Part shown: piece by piece, positions 1 to 8,693 of the stretch
Layout: each line of letters starts with the position of its first letter
Numbering within the stretch: the first letter of the stretch is position 1
Source: Segatella copri
GTDB lineage: Bacteria; Bacteroidota; Bacteroidia; Bacteroidales; Bacteroidaceae
Length of the DNA stretch: 64,000 nucleotides
Assembly: GCF_002224675.1 (NCBI RefSeq)
Contig: NZ_NMPZ01000017.1
Span: forward strand, 1 to 64,000
Reading direction: 5' to 3'
The notes under the pieces: generated by a model
What the model was told of the DNA's origin: nothing
Database searches by the model: none
What the model saw: only the letters and a program-made list of their open reading frames with translations
Program-made: the position numbers and the translations under genes

Positions 1-154
<154 letters not shown>

Positions 155-417
155 AAAATATCATTTTTACTTTGCTAAACCCGAAAGTATAGCGAAGTGT
201 TTGTTGTCTGTACTTAGGACGAATATCCTTTTCGTTTATTGAAGCTTAGTAAACCTGACTTGTCAATTACTTGACGGTTCGTTTCTTTTACCCAGTCAAC
301 TTTCTTATTTCTAAGAAGTTAACCGCTTCTTGTACTACTTGTCTGTTTATGTAAAATCTTTCAAAGAACTCTTTCTTTAGTTGCTTAGAGTAATACTTGA
401 TTTCTCAAAAGCGAGTG

Positions 418-448
418 CAAAAGTACTAACTATTTTCCATTCCACCAA
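418..448 (-). promoter_or_regulatory. rRNA operon promoter
   Basis: On the minus strand TTTG at 448-445 is followed by TACTTTTG at 425-418, about 19 bp apart, which fits the Bacteroidota -33/-7 consensus. Transcription would start near 411 and leave a leader of about 255 nt before the mature 16S end. The leader has no reading frame of note. Confidence 0.7.
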
Positions 449-559
449 ATTTTTCGAGAAGAAAGTTGCATTTTCCCTCCAAATTTAACACTCATAAACA
501 CTTTTCCTGCTTTAAATCCGTTTTTCTCCTAATTATATATATACGCGCGAAAGAACGTT

Positions 560-573
560 TGTGTTCGGACACA
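560..573. other. short hairpin upstream of the rRNA promoter
   Basis: TGTGT-TCGG-ACACA forms a 5-bp stem with a stable UUCG-like tetraloop. It is about 110 bp upstream of the rRNA promoter; role unknown. Confidence 0.4.
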
Positions 574-627
574 CATAAAAGAAGATGCATTCCGGGCTTT
601 TCTACCAAATGAATAGAGAACTACTTT

Positions 628-1017
628 CAAAAATACTCTTCACTCTTCACCAAACAGGCTGACCCCCCGATAAACACAGGGATTGTAGGCGGTGAAGAGT
701 GGTGGTGCACTCTTCACCACTCTTCACCACTCTTCATCCAAACCATTTTAGAGAAAAAGAATATCAGGCAGGCAAAGGTTCCGTCATCTATGATGACCAA
801 GCCTTAGCATAAATGATGACCAGACCCTGACATAAATGATGACCAGACCTAGGAAGAAAAAATAGCGGAGCCTTACGATAAGTGAAGAGCGGTGAAGAGC
901 GGTGAAGAGTGGTGAAGAGTGGCGGTGCACTCTTCACCTCCCACACCCCTAGTGTTTATCGGGGTTTCAGCCTGTTTGGTGAAGAGTGAAGAGTAAAAGC
1001 GAGAGTAGTATTTTTAC
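628..1017. repeat. large imperfect inverted-repeat element with tandem-repeat core
   Basis: The left arm (628-738) and right arm (882-1017) are imperfect reverse complements. Both contain CACTCTTCACC-type decamers, a CCAAACAGGCTGA block and a CCCCGATAAACAC block, in mirrored order. The ends of the arms are built of 10-bp tandem units (GGTGAAGAGT), four of them at 881-920. The centre holds three 23-bp direct repeats (785-853). The element is non-coding, close to the rRNA operon, and could fold into a very long hairpin or cruciform. Confidence 0.85.
785..853. repeat. three tandem 23-bp repeats
   Basis: Units at 785-807, 808-830 and 831-853 share the core ATGATGACCA and differ by a few bases. 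They form the loop region of the larger inverted repeat at 628-1017. There are no spacers, so this is not a CRISPR array. Confidence 0.85.
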
Positions 1018-1108
1018 GAGCAAATCGCCCCATGATTACTGGGCGAGAGGAGTGGTCGAATCGAAATGACAGTCCTGGGGAATCCTTTCTCCCGACGTAT
1101 CGTTTCTT

Positions 1109-1165
1109 GCCTGGCAATGGCACAAAGTTGCCCTTGCAAGGGGCAATATCTTGCCATAACCAGGC
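1109..1165. repeat. 57-bp imperfect palindrome
   Basis: The segment begins GCCTGGCAATGGCA and ends TGCCATAACCAGGC, with a GC-rich centre (TTGCCCTTGCAAGGGGCAA). It would fold as one long hairpin. It lies between the 628-1017 element and the promoter at 1332 and is not next to a gene end, so a plain terminator role is not obvious. Confidence 0.75.
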
Positions 1166-1331
1166 AATAAATGAAAGAAGCCTACTTTCAACCTGCCAGA
1201 ACCATCATGACGACCTCTCACTGACGTCTTGACACATCGTAAGTAACCATAGTATCTACGCATTGATACGTAAAATAACGGAATAAATGTTAATAATGAG
1301 CAGATATAATGGCAGATTCAATAAATGGCAT

Positions 1332-1339
1332 TATCTTTG
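1332..1339 (+). promoter_or_regulatory. promoter -7 element for the YccA-like gene
   Basis: TATCTTTG followed by CA matches the Bacteroidota -7 consensus TAnnTTTG. The predicted transcript start near 1346 gives a 5' leader of about 70 nt before the ATG at 1416. Confidence 0.65.
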
Positions 1340-1415
1340 CATCCGTTATATTGTGGCATAATCAGCTTTGCCATCAAGAAACAATAAAAGATCAACTAAA
1401 TTAGAAATTAGAATT

Positions 1416-2174
1416 ATGACAGAAAAAGAAATGTACAATCTGATAAATAGTCAGAACGGACAGTCAAGCAACGGCTTCGCTGTCAACGAGAAAGAGCGTG
1501 GATTAAGCGGTGTATTCTCCGCACTGATGCGCAAGGTTTATACTTGGATGACATTGGCACTCGTCATTACCGGTGTTACTGCTTACGGCGTTGCCAGCAG
1601 TCCTACCCTGTTGATGACTCTGATGACAAGCCGCGGTTTGCTCTTCGGTCTTATCATTGCAGAACTCGCTTTGGTATTCATCATCACCGGAGCCTTGAAC
1701 CGCCTGTCGCTGAGTACCGCCACTCTGCTCTTCATCATCTACTCGGTACTGAATGGAGCGATGCTATCTTCGGTATTTGCAGTATATACAATGACCAGCA
1801 TTGCCAAAGTCTTCTTCATCACCGCCGGCACATTCGGAGCGATGGCCTTCTACGGATACACCACCAAGAAGGATCTCACCTCTCTCGGCAAGATTCTCTT
1901 TATGGCGCTGATTGGTCTGATTATTGCCACCGTAGTTAATATGTTCCTGAAGAGTTCCGGATTTGAATACATCTTGAGCTATGCGGGTGTAGCCATCTTC
2001 GTGGGTCTGACAGCCTGGGACAGCCAGAAGATCAAGATGATGCTCCAGACTCAGTACGATATGAGCGAGGGTGCTCAGAAGCTGGCTCTCATCGGAGCCT
2101 TGACTTTGTATCTCGACTTCATCAACCTCTTCCTCTACCTGCTCCGCATCTTCGGAGGAAGCAACAAGGACTAA
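1416..2174 (+). CDS. Bax inhibitor-1/YccA family membrane protein
   Basis: 252-aa inner-membrane protein with seven hydrophobic helices and almost no soluble domain. The pattern is that of the BI-1/YccA (TMBIM) family: a charged N-terminus of about 35 residues, helix pairs, and an acidic/charged end segment near FVGLTAWDSQKIK and the final helix. Family members modulate membrane proteases (YccA on FtsH) or leak calcium; which applies here is not shown. An ATG at 1368 extends the frame by 16 residues, but ATG 1416 gives the usual family N-terminus (MTEKEMYN). It has its own promoter at 1332 and a hairpin terminator at 2187-2228, so it is probably monocistronic. Confidence 0.9.
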   Translation: MTEKEMYNLINSQNGQSSNGFAVNEKERGLSGVFSALMRKVYTWMTLALVITGVTAYGVASSPTLLMTLMTSRGLLFGLIIAELALVFIITGALNRLSLSTATLLFIIYSVLNGAMLSSVFAVYTMTSIAKVFFITAGTFGAMAFYGYTTKKDLTSLGKILFMALIGLIIATVVNMFLKSSGFEYILSYAGVAIFVGLTAWDSQKIKMMLQTQYDMSEGAQKLALIGALTLYLDFINLFLYLLRIFGGSNKD

Positions 2175-2186
2175 AAGAACAAATAT

Positions 2187-2228
2187 GTAAAAGAACCTGT
2201 TCAGATTGTTTCTGACAGATTCTTTTAC
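2187..2228. terminator. hairpin between convergent genes
   Basis: GTAAAAGAACCTGTTCAG pairs with CTGACAGATTCTTTTAC around a short loop, with two mismatches. It lies 13 nt after the YccA-like stop and before the end of the convergent gene at 2266, so it may stop transcription from both sides. Confidence 0.6.
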
Positions 2229-2265
2229 TATATATAAATTGATAGATTATCTTAGAACTCCATCT

Positions 2266-4101
2266 TTATGCACCTTGTTTGTTATAACGTCCGTGCATAT
2301 CAATCAGAGACGTATAGAAATCGGCACAATTGGTTGTACGAGTTCTACTATATGTCAAAACATTCTGACTATCATACGACTGATACTGGAACAAACAAGG
2401 CAATCCCGAACTATCTGTAACAATAGGTGCCAAGTTAACGCCAGTATTGGAAACGATAGAAATTTGTCCATCCTCTTTCTTAAACATAGCTATCAGACTA
2501 TACAAAAGATCGTCACGTCGCAACATTGGGATTTCATCCTCTAAAGTATCCCAAACACCATGCATATAGAGCACGCGATCGGGCATTGCTATCGCCACAT
2601 TAATTCTCATTTTTCTCAAAATAGTTTGTGGTTCGCCAGGAGACGATAATCTAGCATCAAAGAAACCATTAAAGAAATATACCTTACCTTTGGTGACATC
2701 TCTCTCTGAAATATGAGCTTGACGCAATGCATTTGAAACAAAATCACCTTGATTAACCAACCCTGCATTAGGTCCTGCAAACAACTGGCAGAACTTCATA
2801 TATTCCGCAACAGTAGGCCTTTGCAAGAAACAAGTTAACCTCTCCTGATAATCGGCCATTGTTCGAACATTTCTTCGCTCTGTATATCTTCTAGAAAGGA
2901 TGGTCTCTCGGAAACTCAAGAATGTTCTACTAATCCATATCAACGGTCCAAAAAAGAACAGAGCAATAGTTGCCAGAAAACGCCACCCACTTGCTATTCC
3001 ATTAACTTCCCATTGTTTTACTTCCGCTGGCAAAGAAGCGATTTCCTCCTCAGTAGGTTCATGCCATACATTCACTCTACCATCCGAAGCATCATAGAAA
3101 TATCCCACAACAATATGGTTCTCCTTATATTTCTCTACAGTATCACCTGGAGTAAATCTATCTACTTTCGCTCCATCAAGCCATCCAGTAAAGGAAAGAA
3201 TAATAACAGACACAAACCATACTGCAAAACCAACTGCAAAGCTTTTCAAGCAGACCCAACAAGGCTCCACAAAAGTATCTTTTTTCTCCAAACAAGGTTC
3301 TTCCGGTTTACTGATGCCCAAGAAGAAATTTTTTCTCTCCGATGGATTCATTAATTTTGCGACACCATCATCAGTTATGACCTCGTCATCATGTCCTTTT
3401 GGATAAGTACATACATTGGCATAACAACACATACTTTGCTTAAGAATATCATCACTAGAATGAGATTCCCCGTCTTTGCCTCGCAACTGACTGACAAACT
3501 CCAAATTGCGTTCATCAGTAATCAGGACATGCTGCTCGATTTCGTAAAGTTCATCCTCCTCCTGAACAGTTTGCTTGGCTTGCAACAACAATTGCTCTGG
3601 TTCTTTTTTATCGGCAGGGATTGCCTTTCCCTTACCCTTAAATGCACCTTGAAGGAGAAGCAGCTCTAAAATAAGATATTTTCTTTTAGGTAAAATCTTT
3701 ATAGCAGTCTGCAACCACATTTCTATACGTTCAGCCTCAAGATCGGACAAAAGCACAGGTGAACGATGAGCAAAAAGAGACAATGCATAATAATAATAAA
3801 CATCAGGATCATTCGGAGTCAAATCGACTGCCGTCTTAAAATTAAGACTTGCCAACTCATAGTTTTGTAAAGATAAATAAACCAAGCCTTTTCCGAACAA
3901 TGAGTTCACATCACGAGGGTTACTCTTAGGATCAGTCTCAAAAGCCGTTCTCAGATTCTCCGCTTGACTTGCAGAAAATAACAAAGGATTAACCACTTCT
4001 GGAACAAACTGATGTTCCGCTCCACATTTAGGACACTTAGCAATGCCTACAGGCAATGGACTTGTGCAGACTTTACATCTTTGGATTTTTAACTGTGCCA
4101 T
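2266..4101 (-). CDS. zinc-ribbon, TPR-like membrane protein of unknown function
   Basis: 611-aa protein. Residues 8-28 carry two Cys pairs (CKVC...CPKC), a zinc ribbon. Residues about 45-130 form TPR-like helices (FGKGLVYLSLQNYELASLNF, then ALSLF). Two strong transmembrane segments follow, near residues 285-305 (AVGFAVWFVSVIILSFTGWL) and 370-390 (FLATIALFFFGPLIWI). The rest is a soluble C-terminal domain. It is the last gene of a three-gene operon: 14 nt separate it from the four-helix protein upstream, which follows the SPFH-GYF protein. I do not recognise the C-terminal domain and give no function. A scaffold or sensor working with the SPFH protein is inference from context. Confidence 0.8.
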   Translation of the reverse strand: MAQLKIQRCKVCTSPLPVGIAKCPKCGAEHQFVPEVVNPLLFSASQAENLRTAFETDPKSNPRDVNSLFGKGLVYLSLQNYELASLNFKTAVDLTPNDPDVYYYYALSLFAHRSPVLLSDLEAERIEMWLQTAIKILPKRKYLILELLLLQGAFKGKGKAIPADKKEPEQLLLQAKQTVQEEDELYEIEQHVLITDERNLEFVSQLRGKDGESHSSDDILKQSMCCYANVCTYPKGHDDEVITDDGVAKLMNPSERKNFFLGISKPEEPCLEKKDTFVEPCWVCLKSFAVGFAVWFVSVIILSFTGWLDGAKVDRFTPGDTVEKYKENHIVVGYFYDASDGRVNVWHEPTEEEIASLPAEVKQWEVNGIASGWRFLATIALFFFGPLIWISRTFLSFRETILSRRYTERRNVRTMADYQERLTCFLQRPTVAEYMKFCQLFAGPNAGLVNQGDFVSNALRQAHISERDVTKGKVYFFNGFFDARLSSPGEPQTILRKMRINVAIAMPDRVLYMHGVWDTLEDEIPMLRRDDLLYSLIAMFKKEDGQISIVSNTGVNLAPIVTDSSGLPCLFQYQSYDSQNVLTYSRTRTTNCADFYTSLIDMHGRYNKQGA

Positions 4102-4115
4102 ATCTTATCTATCGT

Positions 4116-4778
4116 TTAGTTTATGTTAAGTAATCTATTTGCCTTTGAAAGCAAACGAGTTCGTTCGTTCACCACCTCAGAAGGTATTATAGATTCTGCT
4201 TCACGTATTAACTTCTTCCACTCTCTTTCACTGTCGGAAGTCATATGTTGCTCTGCCATTTCTGTCAGTTCTTTCACCAACATTCTAACATCGTTGGTAT
4301 TCTCTTCTAATTGAATTTGTTGCACATTGTATTCCACGTCATGTCGTCCTACTATACTTGCAACAACCACCCAAATCACTGTTAGAGCCAATATTCCAAA
4401 AAGATAAAGACGAATCGACATTTCTGGAAATATTGCTATTATTTCAGGAAGATCAAAATGAATACAGAGAATTTGACGCCCCAGCTCAGTACCACACAAA
4501 AAGAAATAAATCATCCATAAAAACGCAGCACCAATATAATACAAGGTACTAATACCTAGGAAGACTTTAAAATAAGGAGTCTGCTTCGTTATATTCTTTA
4601 TTTCTGCATGCCCCTTTTGAAGCCATACGAAGAACAAGGCTTCCAAGAAGAAAGTATAGAGCATATTAATCCAATAAAACGCTGTAGGGGAATCTGGCAT
4701 CAAAAGCAGGAATCCCAACAGTGTAACCCCAAATGCGAGCAAAGGAGTTAACCATGAATAAAACGGATTTTCTTTCAT
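4116..4778 (-). CDS. four-helix membrane protein with cytoplasmic coiled-coil tail
   Basis: 220 aa from ATG 4778. An in-frame TTG at 4805 would overlap the upstream gene by 14 nt and is less likely. Four hydrophobic helices lie in the first 155 residues, among them LLAFGVTLLGFLLL, YTFFLEALFFVWL, ISTLYYIGAAFLWMIYFFL and LFGILALTVIWVVVASIV. A charged, helical C-terminal tail of about 65 residues looks coiled-coil. No family is recognised. It is the middle gene of the SPFH operon, 13 nt after the SPFH stop and 14 nt before the zinc-ribbon gene, and is probably co-expressed and co-functional with both. Confidence 0.8.
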   Translation of the reverse strand: MKENPFYSWLTPLLAFGVTLLGFLLLMPDSPTAFYWINMLYTFFLEALFFVWLQKGHAEIKNITKQTPYFKVFLGISTLYYIGAAFLWMIYFFLCGTELGRQILCIHFDLPEIIAIFPEMSIRLYLFGILALTVIWVVVASIVGRHDVEYNVQQIQLEENTNDVRMLVKELTEMAEQHMTSDSEREWKKLIREAESIIPSEVVNERTRLLSKANRLLNIN

Positions 4779-4791
4779 TTTTAAACTTATT

Positions 4792-6042
4792 TTACGGGTG
4801 AACAACAGGAGGTACAGGAGGAACAGGTGGTGGAGCTTGGGTGGCAGACGTAAACAACACCGCCAATTCTGGCAAAGTAGCAGCTGCCACCCATGACGGA
4901 AGCCCTGCCTTCCATACCAACGTTTGTTGAGTTAAAAGATTTTGCGATACCAATTGCTGCAAAATAGGCAAGTCATAAGGACCAGCTTGTTGCTGATTGA
5001 GACAAACATATATTTGCATGGACTGGGGTGGTGGAGGTGGAGCCTGAACTCCAGACATAGCACTATGTGCAACAGTTCCTATTTGACTTCCAAAGACATT
5101 ACCAATGCCAACACCCATTCCGAGTCCCATGCTTGCTCCCATTATATTGCCTGCTGTTCCCTCATTACCAGCAGCAGTTTCCATTACATCCAACTGTCGC
5201 TCCTGCTGATAAGAGTATCCTTCACGTTGGCGTTTTCTAGCCAATGCACGGCTTTCCAAATCCATTGAACCTGCCTCAGACTGAGCTTGAAGAATCTGTT
5301 GATAGTTGGAATCATCTTCATGCGGATTTATTCCCTCCACATCGAACTTCGTAAGCTCCAAGCCATACTCCTCAAAATACTCATTAATATGCTTACGGGC
5401 ATAATCAGAAATATCAAGGAGATAATTATTGACTTCTGTAACGCCAACTCTTTTCTGACTAAAATATTGACTAATAACAGAAGTTACTCTTTGAGAGACC
5501 GCTGAAGAGAATTCATCTGCAAAATCTTCCAAATATACATCATGCTCTGTTCCTACATATTCTCTAATAAAAGCGATAGCGTTAGTAATTCGAAATTCAT
5601 AACTACCAAAAGCACCAACTTTGATTGTCAATCCTTCATCACACAAAGAATAATCACGAATGGTAAGACCGACACCCCATCCAGCATCATCACCTGCAAA
5701 GCGATGTCTTATAGTACTTACAACATACAAAGAGGTTTTAAACGCAGTCTCCCCACCAAATGGAATATTTACTATTTTTTCCAAAAAAGGAATATTATTA
5801 GTAGAGAGGGTATGACCACCTGGCTTCAATAAGTCGGAGTACATTCCTTCCGACATAAAAACCATCTGTTGTCCCTCTTGAACTGTAACCTTGGCATGAG
5901 TAGATAAATTGTCGTAAGGATGTCTGTGAACTAGGCATCCTTTCTCTAGATTTATAAAGACATTATCAATGAAACCTTTTCGCTCATCACCTTGTCCTTC
6001 ATAAGTGTTACCTTTAGAACGTAGATTTTTAAATAGATTCAT
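4792..6042 (-). CDS. SPFH/Band-7 (virion-core-protein type) with C-terminal GYF domain
   Basis: 416 aa. Residues about 25-270 match the SPFH/Band-7 fold of the YdjI/'virion core protein' subfamily: an N-terminal segment GFIDNVFINLEKGCLVHRHP, then QEGQQMVFMSEGMYSDLLKPG, ending in the alpha-helical FDVEGINPHEDD region. A glycine-rich linker (about 290-335) and a PPPPPQ stretch follow. Residues about 342-395 are a GYF_2-type domain (VCLNQQQAGPYDLP ... LVWKAGLPSW). The tail is proline-rich (PPPVPPVPPVVHP), a likely ligand for GYF-like domains. There is no signal peptide. The family forms membrane-associated oligomeric scaffolds. It is first in a three-gene operon with two membrane proteins. Confidence 0.85.
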   Translation of the reverse strand: MNLFKNLRSKGNTYEGQGDERKGFIDNVFINLEKGCLVHRHPYDNLSTHAKVTVQEGQQMVFMSEGMYSDLLKPGGHTLSTNNIPFLEKIVNIPFGGETAFKTSLYVVSTIRHRFAGDDAGWGVGLTIRDYSLCDEGLTIKVGAFGSYEFRITNAIAFIREYVGTEHDVYLEDFADEFSSAVSQRVTSVISQYFSQKRVGVTEVNNYLLDISDYARKHINEYFEEYGLELTKFDVEGINPHEDDSNYQQILQAQSEAGSMDLESRALARKRQREGYSYQQERQLDVMETAAGNEGTAGNIMGASMGLGMGVGIGNVFGSQIGTVAHSAMSGVQAPPPPPQSMQIYVCLNQQQAGPYDLPILQQLVSQNLLTQQTLVWKAGLPSWVAAATLPELAVLFTSATQAPPPVPPVPPVVHP

Positions 6043-6091
6043 AAATATAATATTTAGATTGAATAAACTTTATTATCAATAAGTTTTGGTT

Positions 6092-6100
6092 GCAAAGTAA
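6092..6100 (-). promoter_or_regulatory. possible promoter of the SPFH operon
   Basis: The minus strand reads GTTACTTTGCAACC, close to but not a full match for TAnnTTTG, about 50 nt before the SPFH start. The 147-nt spacer has no other candidate. Confidence 0.35.
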
Positions 6101-6189
6101 CTACAAATTATCTTACAACAATGTTCAAGTCGCAAAAAACAAGAAGCATTAACGTAAAAAAGTAGCCAACCTTTTTTATTTAATTTCGA

Positions 6190-7458
6190 TTAGCGTTGAC
6201 GCAACAAAACTTTCTTCACTTTACCATCAGCATACTTGTTAATACAAACACCCTGACGAGGAGCAACGATTCGTTTGCCATCCAATGTATAAGTGCTTAC
6301 CGGTTGTTTCTCATCCAATATCAGTACACTAGCAATGCCAGTACTCTCGTCATCGGCATCCTCCACAATAGCCTTGAAATCTTTCCAATAATAAGCAGCA
6401 GCATAAGCAGCCTTGCAACCTTTTTTCACATGAAGTACAGTCTTCTTATAATTGAACGAATTTTGGAAAAACATCGTATTGAGACTCTGGGGCATCTCAC
6501 TATAGACATACATATCACTCAATGTTTTCATTCCCCGAAGCGTGTACCACGTAAGAACCGCCTTACTTGGGATATAGAGTCGTTCCAAAGATTCACAGCC
6601 ACTAAGCATATAATCGCTCAAATTCCCCGTCACACTTTCAGGAATTCTTAATTCCTTAAGGGCTTTTAGACCAGCAAATGCTCCCGTCATACCATTTGAT
6701 TTGATAGAAGTAACCGTAGAAGGGATGACTATATACTCTAATTTTTCAGCTCCAGAAAGCATCGGAGTAATTACCGTAATAGCTTCAGGAAAAGTAAAAC
6801 TTTTAAGACCTGTTCCCTTGAAAGCGAAGTCTCCTATTTCAGAAACACCAGAAGGCACATCAAACTGTTCCAAAGATTCGCAACCACGCAACATTCCTTT
6901 AGGAATCGCCATAAGATCCGCAGGAAGGGTAATGGAAATAAGGGAAGCACAATCTGCCAAAGCATAACTTTCTATGACTTGCACGGACGAAGGAAGCATC
7001 AGATTCTCTAAACTTGCACATCCACTGAACATATATGAGCCTATGGTATTATTGGCTGAATACAACGGAGCTTTCGTCTGATCCATAGGACTTCCTGTCA
7101 GAATAGTTCCATAAGCATCACCACCCTCGACGATGCTAGCTTCACTCAAATCCAATATTTTCAAGTTTGATTCCGCGGTTTCCGAAGAACTAACAAAATC
7201 TTCTTTAACAGAAAGATTATAACTACCTAGATTGTCTTCTTTCCCCATCATTTCTCGCAGACATTTCACATCCGTTCCGTTGATGGGTCCCTTAATTTTT
7301 AGATTAGTTATTAAGGGGCGCTGATCATCCGGCAACATATCATAGAGTGTACCTGCTTCTTTCAAATCTACAACCAACTGCGTGGTTAGCAAATTTGCCT
7401 GAGCATACGCTACTATAACAAGCATAAGAGCTACAAATAGAGTTAAGATTTTCTTCAT
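6190..7458 (-). CDS. secreted BspA-like leucine-rich repeat protein
   Basis: 422 aa from ATG 7458, which gives a clean signal peptide (MKKILTLFVALMLVIVAYAQ); an in-frame upstream ATG at 7500 would place 14 polar residues before it. From about residue 90 to 350 there are LRR_5/BspA-type repeats of about 23 residues, with cores such as LPSSVQVIESYALADCASL and VPSGVSEIGDFAFKGTGL. The C-terminus (TYTLDGKRI...GVCINK...KKVLLRQR) is the terminal motif common on secreted Prevotella proteins and may be a sorting signal. Family members are surface adhesins or of unknown role. It has its own promoter at 7512-7519. Confidence 0.88.
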   Translation of the reverse strand: MKKILTLFVALMLVIVAYAQANLLTTQLVVDLKEAGTLYDMLPDDQRPLITNLKIKGPINGTDVKCLREMMGKEDNLGSYNLSVKEDFVSSSETAESNLKILDLSEASIVEGGDAYGTILTGSPMDQTKAPLYSANNTIGSYMFSGCASLENLMLPSSVQVIESYALADCASLISITLPADLMAIPKGMLRGCESLEQFDVPSGVSEIGDFAFKGTGLKSFTFPEAITVITPMLSGAEKLEYIVIPSTVTSIKSNGMTGAFAGLKALKELRIPESVTGNLSDYMLSGCESLERLYIPSKAVLTWYTLRGMKTLSDMYVYSEMPQSLNTMFFQNSFNYKKTVLHVKKGCKAAYAAAYYWKDFKAIVEDADDESTGIASVLILDEKQPVSTYTLDGKRIVAPRQGVCINKYADGKVKKVLLRQR

Positions 7459-7511
7459 ACGTTCGTTTATATTATTAAAGGTTTTCAATATCATTATCAT
7501 TTCTGATATTG

Positions 7512-7519
7512 CAAAGGTA
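7512..7519 (-). promoter_or_regulatory. promoter -7 element of the BspA-like gene
   Basis: TACCTTTG on the minus strand, followed by CA, about 55 nt before ATG 7458. Confidence 0.65.
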
Positions 7520-7643
7520 GCGTTTTTGTCGATAAATCAGGATTCAAAGGGTAAAAATGCTAAACCATAGCGTAAAAAAAATGACGTGTCATTCCGTAAA
7601 ACGACACGTCAAATCATACAATCAGCTCATTATCAATCCATTT

Positions 7644-8693
7644 TCACTCCTCCTTTTTGGGAAGGTGAACACTGCGGAAAGCATTAGGAGTACAATGATG
7701 GCTACCCTCAAAGACCCTTCGGAAAGTGGAGAGCGAATTGAAACCCGATTTCTCAGCTACCTCAACCAAGGAGTGTTGAGTGGTCAGCAAGAGCTCTTCG
7801 GCATGTTTGATTCTGAGATTATTCACATAATCATAGAATGTCAATCCATTTTCCTTATTGAAAAATCTACTGAGATAAGTACGGTTCGTTCCCACAAGCC
7901 GTGCCACATCCGACAACTTAAGACGTGGATTGAGGAACAGCTTTTCTTCGACAAACAATTTGTTGATAATCGCAGATATGTCTCCCTCCAATACCGGTTT
8001 ACCTGTATCTCCATCACTTTGTGTTGCATCAGGCTCCTGCAACTCATCTAACACAGACTCATGCCTATACAGAAAGTAAGAGACTACCATCCACGCAACC
8101 AACGAACAGAGCATATAAGCATTGTCGAAATCTACATCAAACATATAGCAGCTCGCCGTCCAAACTATGAGAATGATGAAGAAGCAAGTGAGAATGCCCC
8201 TGAGCCAATGGAGATTGACATTTTCCTGATAAGAGAAACGCTCCTTGAGCTGGCGCTGATAACGAGCAATATAGAAGAACATCAGCACATAAGTGACGGT
8301 TCCATAAACGGCACCGCAACCAGCAAGAACATCAAACCAACAAACCTTGCGAGTGAAAGCATACACGACTAGAGGCAATATAAAGATTGCCTCATGCAAA
8401 ATGCCTTTGCCCCAAGTAAGCCATCCTGGCTTCACCAACTCCATCAAGACGAACATGTAGAAAGGTATGATGACCATATCTATAGCATTCATCAGATACC
8501 AAATAGTCGATTGCGCACCAATGCCATCCACAAACAGCAACAAGTCCTTCAGGCATTCCATATCCAAGATAGCCATCAGACAAGTGATTAATCTAGAAAG
8601 CTTTTCCTTGTTCTTTCGATAGAACATCCAAACCATCATCGAATAGAACATCACGCACAATCCATAAATAAAGAAAGTAATATGCTCTGTCAT
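7644..8693 (-). CDS. membrane-anchored AraC-family transcriptional regulator
   Basis: 349 aa. The first 215 residues hold about six hydrophobic helices (e.g. MTEHITFFIYGLCVMFYSMM, WYLMNAIDMVIIPFYMFVLM). The last 100 residues are an AraC double helix-turn-helix (KLSDVARLVGTNRTYLSRFF and SLVEVAEKSGFNSLSTFRRV). This puts DNA binding under a membrane sensor domain. It overlaps the stop of the phosphatase-GH92 gene by 4 bp (ATGA), so it is translated from the same transcript as the glycosidases. It is a likely regulator of that locus (inference); its position as last gene of the operon would allow feedback. Confidence 0.9.
   Translation of the reverse strand: MTEHITFFIYGLCVMFYSMMVWMFYRKNKEKLSRLITCLMAILDMECLKDLLLFVDGIGAQSTIWYLMNAIDMVIIPFYMFVLMELVKPGWLTWGKGILHEAIFILPLVVYAFTRKVCWFDVLAGCGAVYGTVTYVLMFFYIARYQRQLKERFSYQENVNLHWLRGILTCFFIILIVWTASCYMFDVDFDNAYMLCSLVAWMVVSYFLYRHESVLDELQEPDATQSDGDTGKPVLEGDISAIINKLFVEEKLFLNPRLKLSDVARLVGTNRTYLSRFFNKENGLTFYDYVNNLRIKHAEELLLTTQHSLVEVAEKSGFNSLSTFRRVFEGSHHCTPNAFRSVHLPKKEE

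Noticed and set aside
785-853. Three direct repeats taken as a CRISPR
   Set aside because: Units are contiguous, with no spacers, and no cas gene is in the window.
1032-1263. Small open frames on both strands (66 and 75 codons)
   Set aside because: They cover the 57-bp palindrome and repeat-rich DNA, have no recognisable protein and no promoter or start signals.
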